A stretch of 29,698 nucleotides of DNA from Dokdonella_A sp036518555 (GTDB taxonomy: Bacteria > Pseudomonadota > Gammaproteobacteria > Xanthomonadales > Rhodanobacteraceae): the NCBI RefSeq assembly GCF_036518555.1, contig NZ_DATDMY010000343.1:1-29698 (forward strand). Reading direction: 5' to 3'. Both the position numbers and the translations under genes were made by a program. Position 1 is the stretch's first letter, and each line of letters opens with the position of its first letter. The notes below the pieces were generated by a model. The model was not told the DNA's origin, did no database searches, and saw only the letters and a list, made by a program, of their open reading frames with translations. This document shows positions 24,273 through 29,698 of the stretch, piece by piece.

Positions 24273-25550
24273 TCAGGCGATGCGCTCGGCGCCACCCATG
24301 TAGCGACGCAGCACCTCGGGCACGCCGATCGAGCCGTCGGCGTTCTGGTAGTTCTCCATCACCGCGATGAGCGCGCGGCCGACCGCGACGCCCGAGCCGT
24401 TGAGCGTGTGCACGAGTTCGGGCTTGCCGGTGTCCGGGTTGCGCCAGCGTGCCTGCATGCGGCGCGCCTGGAAATCGACGCAGTTCGAGCACGAGGAGAT
24501 CTCGCGGTAGGTGCCTTGCGACGGCAGCCAGACTTCGAGGTCATAGGTCTTGGTCGCGGTAAAGCCCATGTCGCCCGTGCAGAGCAGCATGCGCCGGTAC
24601 GGCAGGCCGAGCCGCTCGAGCACGACTTCCGCGCAGCGCGTCATGCGCTCGTGCTCGTCGAAGCTGTCGGCCGGCTTCGCGATGCTGACGAGCTCGACCT
24701 TCTCGAACTGGTGCTGGCGGATCATGCCGCGCGTGTCGCGCCCGTGCGATCCGGCCTCGGCGCGGAAGCAGAGCGAGTGCGCGGCCATGCGCAGCGGCAG
24801 CCGGTCGGCCTCGACGATGTCCTCGCGCACGATGTTCGTGAGCGACACCTCCGCGGTCGGGATCAGGTAGCGACGCGATTCCCCGACGCGCGTCGCGAAC
24901 AGGTCTTCCTCGAACTTCGGCAACTGGCCGGTACCGTGCATCGCGTCGGCGTTGACGATCAGAGGCACGTTGCATTCGAGGTAGCCATGCTCGCCGACGT
25001 GCAGGTCGAGCATGAACTGCGCGAGCGCGCGGTGCAGGCGCGCGAGCTCGCCGCGCAGCACGGTGAAGCGCGCACCGGACAGCTTCGCGCCGGCATCGCC
25101 GTCGAGCCAGCCCTTGTGTGCGCCGAGCTCGACGTGGTCCTTCACCGCAAAGTCGAACGAGCGGGGCGTACCCCAGCGACGTTGCTCCACGTTTGCCGCC
25201 TCATCGCTGCCTTCTGGCACCGATTCATGCGGCAGGTTCGGGATGCCGAGCGAAAGCGTCGCGAGGCGCTCCTGTACGTCGGCGAGCGTCTGCTCGTTCG
25301 CCTTGAGGCGGTCGCCGATGCCGGCGACCTCGGCCATCAGGGCGGTCGTATCCTCGCCTTTCGCCTTCGCCTGTCCGATCGCCTTCGAACGCGTGTTGCG
25401 CAGGTTCTGCAACTCCTGCGTCTCGGTCTGCACGCGCTTGCGCTCGGCTTCGATCGCCTCGAACGCGGCGACGTCGAGCGTATAGCCGCGCGTGGCGAGG
25501 CGCCGGGCGGTGTCGGCGAGGTGGCCGCGCAGCAGGGCGGGGTCGAGCAT
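24273..25550 (-). CDS. serS: Seryl-tRNA synthetase
   Basis: The 425-residue class II enzyme charges tRNA-Ser with serine in the cytoplasm. The N-terminal coiled-coil arm (about 28-105: FEAIEAERKRVQTETQELQN, LKANEQTLADVQERLATLSL) binds the long variable arm of tRNA-Ser. The catalytic core has the TAEVSLTNIVRED segment, motif 2 (FRAEAGSHGRDTRGMIRQHQ, 262-281), the loop TYDLEVWLPSQGTYREISSC and motif 3 (LNGSGVAVGRALIAVMENYQ, 383-402). Length and order match the bacterial enzyme. The ATG at 25550 gives the standard start (MLDPALLRGHLADTARRLAT). A TATAAT stands about 30 bases upstream. The upstream neighbour on the same strand is an MFS transporter instead of the usual rarA. Confidence 0.97.
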   Translation of the reverse strand: MLDPALLRGHLADTARRLATRGYTLDVAAFEAIEAERKRVQTETQELQNLRNTRSKAIGQAKAKGEDTTALMAEVAGIGDRLKANEQTLADVQERLATLSLGIPNLPHESVPEGSDEAANVEQRRWGTPRSFDFAVKDHVELGAHKGWLDGDAGAKLSGARFTVLRGELARLHRALAQFMLDLHVGEHGYLECNVPLIVNADAMHGTGQLPKFEEDLFATRVGESRRYLIPTAEVSLTNIVREDIVEADRLPLRMAAHSLCFRAEAGSHGRDTRGMIRQHQFEKVELVSIAKPADSFDEHERMTRCAEVVLERLGLPYRRMLLCTGDMGFTATKTYDLEVWLPSQGTYREISSCSNCVDFQARRMQARWRNPDTGKPELVHTLNGSGVAVGRALIAVMENYQNADGSIGVPEVLRRYMGGAERIA

Positions 25551-25578
25551 GGGCAATCCGGGCGTGGGAGAGCCGCGA

Positions 25579-25584
25579 ATTATA
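25579..25584 (-). promoter_or_regulatory. Perfect -10 element of the serS promoter
   Basis: A perfect TATAAT on the minus strand lies 28 bases before the serS start codon, between the MFS stop and serS. No good -35 hexamer stands at 16-18 bases; that zone is the end of the MFS gene and holds a GC palindrome. serS may therefore have its own start site in addition to read-through. Confidence 0.5.
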
Positions 25585-25597
25585 GTGGAACCGACGC

Positions 25598-26779
25598 TCA
25601 ATCCGCGCCGGCGCGGATCGGCCCGACCCAGAATCGCAACACCGCGACCGCGGCGAGTGCGCAGGCGGCGCCGAACGCGAACGCCGCCAACGGAGACACG
25701 CCGGACCAGATCCAGCCGAACAGGAGCGAGGCCGGCAGCAACAGGATGCCGGCGACGAGGTTGTACCAGCCGTAAGCGCTGCCGATGCGTTCGCGCCGCA
25801 CGAGGTCGGCGACGAGCGCCTTCTCGGTGCCCTCGAGCGCGGCCGTCACCGCGCCATAGCCCGCGAACGCGATCCACAGCGCCCAGTCCGCCGCGGGCAG
25901 CAGGCCGATCGCGAGGTAGGCGATCGCATAGGCGAACCAGGCGACGCCGAGCACGCGTCCCCTGCCCCAGCGGTCCGACAACGCCGACAACGGCGTCGAC
26001 AATACCGCCGCGATGAACGAATACAGCGCCCACATCAGCGTCGTGCGCGTCGCGCTCGCACCGAGTTCGTTCGCGCGCAGCAGCAGGAACATGTTCGACG
26101 CGTTGCCGAGCGTGAACAGCGCGAGCGCGACGAGATAGCGCCGGAACGGCGACGGCAGGTCGCCGAGCGTCCAGCGCAGCGGTTCCTTGCGCGGGGCGGG
26201 CGCGCGGTGCGGCTCGGGCACTGCGAATGCGAGCACGAGGACGACGACGGCAGGCACGGCCGCGAGCAGGAACACGTTGCGCAGGCCGACGCCGGCCGCG
26301 AGCAGTGCGGCCGCGGCCAGCGGTCCGATCACGGCGCCGAGATTGTCCATCGCGCGATGGAAGCCGAACGCGAGCCCGCGCTGGCCGGGTTCGACGCTGA
26401 GGCTGATCAGCGCGTCGCGCGGCGCCGAGCGCAAGCCCTTGCCGACGCGATCGGCGAATCGGCAGGCGAGCACGCCGAACCAGCTCGTCGCCAGCCCGAT
26501 CAGCGGCCGCGCGAAGCCCGCGATGCCGTAGCCGGCGATGACCCACGCGCGCACCTTGCCGCTGCGGTCGGCGAGCGCACCCGCGAACAGCTTGAGCACG
26601 CTCGACACCGCCTCGGCGATGCCCTCGATCAGGCCGAGCGCCTTCGGCCCGGCCATGAGCACGGACGCGAGATAGATCGGCACGAGCGGATAGATCATGT
26701 CGCTCGCGGCGTCGTTGACGAGGGAGATCAGGCTGACCAGCCAGACCGTGCGCGGCAGCGAACGGACGCCGCGGATCAT
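25598..26779 (-). CDS. MFS transporter, drug-efflux-like
   Basis: The 393-residue inner-membrane protein has about 12 hydrophobic segments. It shows the MFS loop motif after helix 2 (FAGALADRSGKVRAWVIAGY), the segment FADRVGKGLRSAPRDALISL and the second-half equivalent (LSALSDRWGRGRVLGVAW). These are landmarks of an MFS branch common in proteobacteria whose substrates are mostly unknown; the first helix region (LVSLISLVNDAASDMIYPLV) is typical of it. Export of a small molecule is a guess from context. The ATG at 26779 has a weak AGGA about ten bases upstream and overlaps the stop of an eight-codon leader ORF. It is co-directional with the MFS gene upstream (75 bases) and serS downstream. Confidence 0.88.
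   Translation of the reverse strand: MIRGVRSLPRTVWLVSLISLVNDAASDMIYPLVPIYLASVLMAGPKALGLIEGIAEAVSSVLKLFAGALADRSGKVRAWVIAGYGIAGFARPLIGLATSWFGVLACRFADRVGKGLRSAPRDALISLSVEPGQRGLAFGFHRAMDNLGAVIGPLAAAALLAAGVGLRNVFLLAAVPAVVVLVLAFAVPEPHRAPAPRKEPLRWTLGDLPSPFRRYLVALALFTLGNASNMFLLLRANELGASATRTTLMWALYSFIAAVLSTPLSALSDRWGRGRVLGVAWFAYAIAYLAIGLLPAADWALWIAFAGYGAVTAALEGTEKALVADLVRRERIGSAYGWYNLVAGILLLPASLLFGWIWSGVSPLAAFAFGAACALAAVAVLRFWVGPIRAGAD
25601..25618. repeat. Perfect 18-bp GC palindrome at the end of the MFS gene
   Basis: atccgcgccggcgcggat equals its reverse complement and covers the last codons of the MFS gene, just before the serS -10 element. It could be chance in GC-rich sequence, a protein site or a weak stem. 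No T tract follows. Confidence 0.4.
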
Positions 26780-26802
26780 CGCTTCGGTTCCTGCACGACC
26801 AT
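26776..26802 (-). CDS. Eight-codon leader ORF overlapping the MFS start
   Basis: The frame encodes MVVQEPKR and then TGA. AAGGAG lies eight bases before its ATG, a better ribosome binding site than that of the MFS gene. Its TGA overlaps the MFS start codon as ATGA. Ribosomes ending here could restart on the transporter gene, so it may couple or regulate transporter translation. Chance is possible because it is so short. Confidence 0.4.
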   Translation of the reverse strand: MVVQEPKR

Positions 26803-26824
26803 GTTCGCGGCTCCTTCGGGATGC

Positions 26825-26837
26825 CGCGATTATCGCG
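26825..26837 (-). promoter_or_regulatory. -10 element inside a small palindrome, candidate MFS promoter
   Basis: On the minus strand, GATAAT (26829-26834), five of six consensus bases, lies inside the near-perfect palindrome CGCGATAATCGCG. No strong -35 is seen. Transcription would start near 26822, about 20 bases before the leader ORF. A palindrome over a -10 element suggests a repressor site. Confidence 0.35.
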
Positions 26838-26854
26838 TATCGGAGTGCGCCTGC

Positions 26855-28132
26855 TCAGGCGGTCGCGAGCGCTGCCTCGCCACGCCGTGCGCGCACCTGC
26901 AACGCGAGCACGGCGGCGACCACGCCGGTCGCGCCGGCGATGATGAACGCATAGAAGTAGTCGCCCTGAACGGTGCGCATCGCACCGGCGAAGAACGCCG
27001 CGCACGCGGCGCCGAGCTGGTGGCCGGCCACGACCCAGCCGAACACGACCGGCGCGTCGCGCTCGCCGAACGCCTCGTTGGCGAGGCGCAAGGTCGGCGG
27101 CACCGTCGCGATCCAGTCGAGGCCGTAGAACACGGTGAACACGCCGAGGCTGTAGAACGAGAAGTCCGAGAACGGCAGGAACACGAGTGACAGCCCGCGC
27201 AGGCCGTAGTAGGCGAACAGCAGCTTGCGCGCGTCGTAGCGATCCGTGAGCCAGCCCGACAGCGTCGTACCGACCAGATCGAACGCGCCCATCGCCGCGA
27301 GCAGGCCCGCCGCCTGCACTTCGCTGAGCCCGCGATCGCTGCACATCGCGATGAAATGCGTGCCGATGAGGCCGTTGGTGGTGAAGCCGCAGATGAAGAA
27401 GGTGCCGAACAGGAACCAGAAATTGCGCTGCCGGGCGGCGCGCGCGAGCGTGCCGAACGTCGCCTGCAGGAGGTTGCCTGCCGCCGCCGGAGCGCGCGCG
27501 ATCGGCGCATCGGCGGACGCGCCATAGGGGCGAAGGCCGACGTCGGCGGGATGCTCCGGCAGCAGCCACAGTGCGAGCGGAACCAGCAGCGCACTCGCGC
27601 CCGCGACCGTCCACACGACCGGCTTCCAGCCGCCCGATTGCGCGAGTGCGGCGAGCACGGGCATGAAGACGAGCGTGCCGGTCGCCGCACTCGCCGTGAG
27701 CAGCCCCATCATGAGGCCGCGTCGTTCGACGAACCAGCGGTTGACGACCGCGGCGCCGAGCACGACCGCGACGCAGCCGGTGCCCACGCCCGTGAGCACG
27801 CCCCAGGTGAGCACGAGGTGGGCCGGGGAGGTCATGAACGCACTCGCCGCGCTCGACGCGGCCATCAGCACGAGCGCGACGACGAGCACCGTGCGGATGC
27901 CGAAGCGCTGCATCAGCGCGGCCGCGAACGGGCCGGTGAGGCCGTACAGGAAGATGCCGATCGCCGCGGACAGCGAGATCACGTCGCGGCTCCAGCCGAA
28001 TGCGTGCTCGAGCGGAACGATGAGGACGCCTGGCGTCGCACGCAGGCCGGCGGCGACGAGCAGCGACAGGAACACGACCGCAGTCGCGACGAATGCATAG
28101 TTCTGGCCAAGCCGCCGCGCGAGGGCTATCAT
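26855..28132 (-). CDS. MFS transporter paired with a TetR regulator
   Basis: The 425-residue inner-membrane protein has about 12 helices and belongs to the oxalate/formate-monocarboxylate-like part of the MFS. Typical stretches are ATPGVLIVPLEHAFGWSRDV after helix 1, the loop LTGPFAAALMQRFGIRTVLV, the helix 4 region GVLTGVGTGCVAVVLGAAVV, and the second-half loop GTTLSGWLTDRYDARKLLFA. Members carry small acids or drugs; the substrate here is unknown. The ATG at 28132 lies downstream of a TTGACC-18-TAACAT promoter that overlaps the repeats in front of the divergent TetR gene, so TetR repression is likely. The second MFS gene follows 75 bases after its stop. Confidence 0.88.
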   Translation of the reverse strand: MIALARRLGQNYAFVATAVVFLSLLVAAGLRATPGVLIVPLEHAFGWSRDVISLSAAIGIFLYGLTGPFAAALMQRFGIRTVLVVALVLMAASSAASAFMTSPAHLVLTWGVLTGVGTGCVAVVLGAAVVNRWFVERRGLMMGLLTASAATGTLVFMPVLAALAQSGGWKPVVWTVAGASALLVPLALWLLPEHPADVGLRPYGASADAPIARAPAAAGNLLQATFGTLARAARQRNFWFLFGTFFICGFTTNGLIGTHFIAMCSDRGLSEVQAAGLLAAMGAFDLVGTTLSGWLTDRYDARKLLFAYYGLRGLSLVFLPFSDFSFYSLGVFTVFYGLDWIATVPPTLRLANEAFGERDAPVVFGWVVAGHQLGAACAAFFAGAMRTVQGDYFYAFIIAGATGVVAAVLALQVRARRGEAALATA

Positions 28133-28133
28133 G

Positions 28134-28152
28134 ATGTTACCTACCGGTACGT
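28134..28152. promoter_or_regulatory. TetR operator candidate, copy 1
   Basis: The sequence atgttacctaccggtacgt repeats, with one mismatch, 33 bp further on. It contains the 8-bp palindrome TACCGGTA. It lies just upstream of the MFS start codon, downstream of that gene's -10 element, where a bound repressor would block transcription. Confidence 0.65.
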
Positions 28153-28166
28153 CTTATGGATCCCGA

Positions 28167-28185
28167 ATGTTACTTACCGGTACGT
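28167..28185. promoter_or_regulatory. TetR operator candidate, copy 2
   Basis: The sequence atgttacttaccggtacgt differs from copy 1 at one of 19 positions. It covers the -10 element and part of the spacer of the MFS promoter and lies 20 bases before the tetR-type start codon, so one protein could control both directions. Confidence 0.65.
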
Positions 28186-28196
28186 ACACAGGTCAA
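28167..28196 (-). promoter_or_regulatory. Promoter of the TetR-linked MFS gene
   Basis: On the minus strand, TTGACC (28191-28196) and TAACAT (28167-28172) stand 18 bases apart, a fair sigma70 match. The start site would fall near 28160, and the whole -10 lies inside operator copy 2. No equally good promoter was seen for the forward gene. Confidence 0.5.
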
Positions 28197-28204
28197 GAGC
28201 GATC

Positions 28205-28822
28205 ATGAAGAAGTCCCCACCCCCTGCCCGAGCCGTGCGCCGGCCGGACGCGGCCGCCAGCCCGCCGCGCGCCGCGGAACGCATCCGCGAAAGCGCGCGC
28301 GAACTGTTCTACCGCGAGGGCATCCGCGCGATCGGCGTCGACGAGATCGTCAGCCGCGCCGGCGTGACCAAGCCGAGCCTGTATCGCAGCTTCGCGTCCA
28401 AGGACGAGCTCGCGGCGGCCTACCTCGAGGACTACGATGCCGCGTTCTGGGAGCGCTTCGACGAGGGCGCGGCCGAGCACCCCGACGATCCGCGCGCGCA
28501 GCTGCTGGCATACCTCGCCGGCCTCGCGCAGCGCGCGACGAAGGCGGGCTACCGCGGTTGCGGCCTCACCAATGCAGCGGTCGAATATCCCGAGCCTGGC
28601 CATCCGGCGCGCAAGGTCTCCGAGGCGCACAAGCGGGCGCTGCGCGAGCGCCTCGTCGGGATGGCGCGACAGATGGGCGCGCGCGACGCGCAGGCGCTCG
28701 GCGACGGCCTGTTGCTGCTCATCGAAGGCACGTTCGCGAGTGGCCAGCTGTTCGGCAAGGGCGGCCCCGCGCGAGCGCTCGTCGCCAGCGCCGAACGACT
28801 CATCGACGCAAGCGTGAAGTAG
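28205..28822 (+). CDS. TetR/AcrR-family regulator
   Basis: The 205-residue regulator has a disordered, Pro/Ala-rich start and a TetR DNA-binding domain. Helix ERIRESARELFYREGIRAIG is followed by the HTH VDEIVSRAGVTKPSLYRSFA (about 45-64) and SKDELAAAYL. The ligand domain contains YRGCGLTNAAVEYPEPGHPA and a helical end (GDGLLLLIEGTFASGQLFGK). This pattern is typical of regulators that repress a neighbouring transporter gene, and the divergent MFS gene with two direct repeats between fits that. The ligand is unknown. The ATG at 28205 gives the usual length; the ribosome binding site is weak. It stands against the direction of its surroundings, between rarA and serS. Confidence 0.88.
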   Translation: MKKSPPPARAVRRPDAAASPPRAAERIRESARELFYREGIRAIGVDEIVSRAGVTKPSLYRSFASKDELAAAYLEDYDAAFWERFDEGAAEHPDDPRAQLLAYLAGLAQRATKAGYRGCGLTNAAVEYPEPGHPARKVSEAHKRALRERLVGMARQMGARDAQALGDGLLLLIEGTFASGQLFGKGGPARALVASAERLIDASVK

Positions 28823-28927
28823 GCGTCCGCGGACGCGCGGCCGACGTCCGCAAGCGGCCGCAGCGACCATGCCTTCGCGTCACCCTGCAGGCGGCATCGC
28901 GTCTTCCGCCCGCGCCACGCGCGCCCG

Positions 28928-29698
28928 CTAGGCTCCGCGATCGCGCGCCTTGCGCCGCCGTGCGCGCAACGCCTCGAGCTTTTCGCGGAACTTGCCTTCG
29001 AGGCCGCGCTCGGTCGGTTGGTAAAACGTCGCGTCGGCGAGCGCATCGGGCAGGCATTGCTGGTCGAGCGCCACGCCGCCCTCGACGTCATGGTCGTAAC
29101 GATAGCCGGCGCCGTAGCCGAGCCCCTTCATGAGTTTCGTCGGCGCGTTGCGCAGGTGCATCGGCACGTCGAGCGTACCGCTTTCGCGCACGACCTCCCG
29201 CACGCCGTTGAACGCGGCGTAGGCCGCATTGCTCTTCGGCGCGACGGCGAGGTAGAGCGCGAGTTCGGCAAGACCGAGTTCGCCTTCGGGACTGCCGAGG
29301 CGATCGTAGGTCTCCCAGGCATCGAGGGCCATGCGCCACGCGCGTGGATCGGCGAGCCCGATGTCCTCGACCGCCATGCGCGTCATGCGTCGCGCGAGGT
29401 AGGCGCGATCGACGCCGCCATCGAGCATGCGCGCGAGCCAGTACAGCGCGGCGTCGGGGTCCGACGACCGCACCGACTTGTGCAGCGCCGAGATCTGGTC
29501 GTAGAACTGCTCCCCGCCCTTGTCGAAGCGGCGCGTGCGGTCGGCGAGCACCTGCTCGAGCGTGGCCGCGTCGACGATGCCGTCGCGGGCGAGTTCGGCC
29601 GCGATCTCGAGGAAGGTCAGCGCACGGCGGACGTCGCCTTCGGCCGCGCGCGCCATCGCCGCCAGCGCGTCGTCGTCGACGCGCAGCCCGAGCGCGCC
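28928..29698 (-). CDS. rarA: Replication-associated recombination protein A, C-terminal part (cut by window edge)
   Basis: The visible 256 residues are the C-terminal half of RarA (MgsA/YcaJ), an AAA+ ATPase related to clamp-loader proteins that acts at stalled replication forks. The segment starts in the lid (DDDALAAMARAAEGDVRRAL, the sensor-2 region) and runs through the family signature DKGGEQFYDQISALHKSVRS. It continues with SDPDAALYWLARMLDGGVDR, RRMTRMAVEDIGLADPRA, LAPKSNAAY-like LAVAPKSNAAYAAF and MHLRNAPTKLMKGLGYG, followed by the usual YRYDHDVEGG and the basic tail. The Walker motifs lie beyond the window. In many gammaproteobacteria rarA sits close to serS on the same strand, as here apart from the three inserted genes. 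Confidence 0.95.
   Translation of the reverse strand, partial: GALGLRVDDDALAAMARAAEGDVRRALTFLEIAAELARDGIVDAATLEQVLADRTRRFDKGGEQFYDQISALHKSVRSSDPDAALYWLARMLDGGVDRAYLARRMTRMAVEDIGLADPRAWRMALDAWETYDRLGSPEGELGLAELALYLAVAPKSNAAYAAFNGVREVVRESGTLDVPMHLRNAPTKLMKGLGYGAGYRYDHDVEGGVALDQQCLPDALADATFYQPTERGLEGKFREKLEALRARRRKARDRGA

Noticed and set aside
1..29698. tRNA or rRNA genes, CRISPR arrays, insertion sequences, prophage genes
   Set aside because: No cloverleaf-type sequence, regular repeat-spacer array, transposase or phage protein was recognised by reading both strands.

Overview
The window comes from a GC-rich Gram-negative chromosome. The gene content points to a gammaproteobacterium of the Xanthomonas/Lysobacter group (Lysobacterales, perhaps Rhodanobacteraceae). 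The reasons are a TonB-dependent receptor of the Xanthomonas/Caulobacter type, a NagP/NagR(LacI)/SIS-type NagB/NagA pathway as known in xanthomonads and Shewanella, and a rarA...serS locus. The taxonomy is inference; there is no rRNA in the window. No tRNA, rRNA, CRISPR array, insertion sequence or phage gene was recognised.

Left edge (1-2500): five small, mostly uncharacterised genes. These are a DUF2188-like protein (-), a tightly spaced pair of about 100-residue orphans (+), an orphan of 130 residues (-) and a DUF924-family protein (+). The first 261 bases hold no gene that can be supported, only a possible remnant.

Core (2500-13600): a nearly complete regulon for taking up and breaking down N-acetylglucosamine (GlcNAc) and its oligomers, arranged as two divergent arms. 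The leftward arm encodes a glucokinase-family sugar kinase (probable GlcNAc kinase), a large TonB-dependent receptor and, behind a strong intrinsic terminator, a lipoprotein GH20 beta-N-acetylhexosaminidase. The rightward arm encodes NagP (uptake), NagR (LacI repressor), a SIS-domain glucosamine-6-phosphate deaminase (NagB-II) and NagA (deacetylase), with overlapping nagB/nagA ends. The shared control region has a perfect 18-bp palindrome, the probable NagR operator, which contains a TTGACA hexamer on each strand. Together the genes would carry chitin or peptidoglycan fragments from outer-membrane binding through hydrolysis, inner-membrane transport, phosphorylation, deacetylation and deamination to fructose-6-phosphate.

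13600-16740: a secreted beta-rich protein converges on nagA. It is followed by a DGPF/YCII protein and a 422-residue ECF sigma factor with a long C-terminal extension (ECF42 type). A TGTCGA-17-CGTC sequence in front of the DGPF gene looks like the promoter this sigma factor would read.

16780-23100 (leftward): a heavy-metal efflux operon. In transcription order it encodes a Cys/His-rich secreted protein, a membrane-fusion protein, an HME-type RND pump, a DUF3240 protein and a TolC-family outer-membrane protein. Then comes a lone FkbM-family methyltransferase with a good sigma70-like promoter.

24270-29698: serS and the 3' part of rarA lie on the same strand, with a drug-export-like module between them: two MFS transporters (-) and a divergent TetR regulator (+). 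The TetR-MFS control region holds two nearly identical 19-bp direct repeats exactly 33 bp apart. The second MFS gene is preceded by an eight-codon leader ORF whose stop overlaps its start codon.

No wholly new system was found. The best leads are the dual-face NagR operator, the self-contained ECF42 unit with its 44-codon ORF and upstream inverted repeat, the paired TetR operators, and the Cys/His-rich leader protein of the metal efflux operon.
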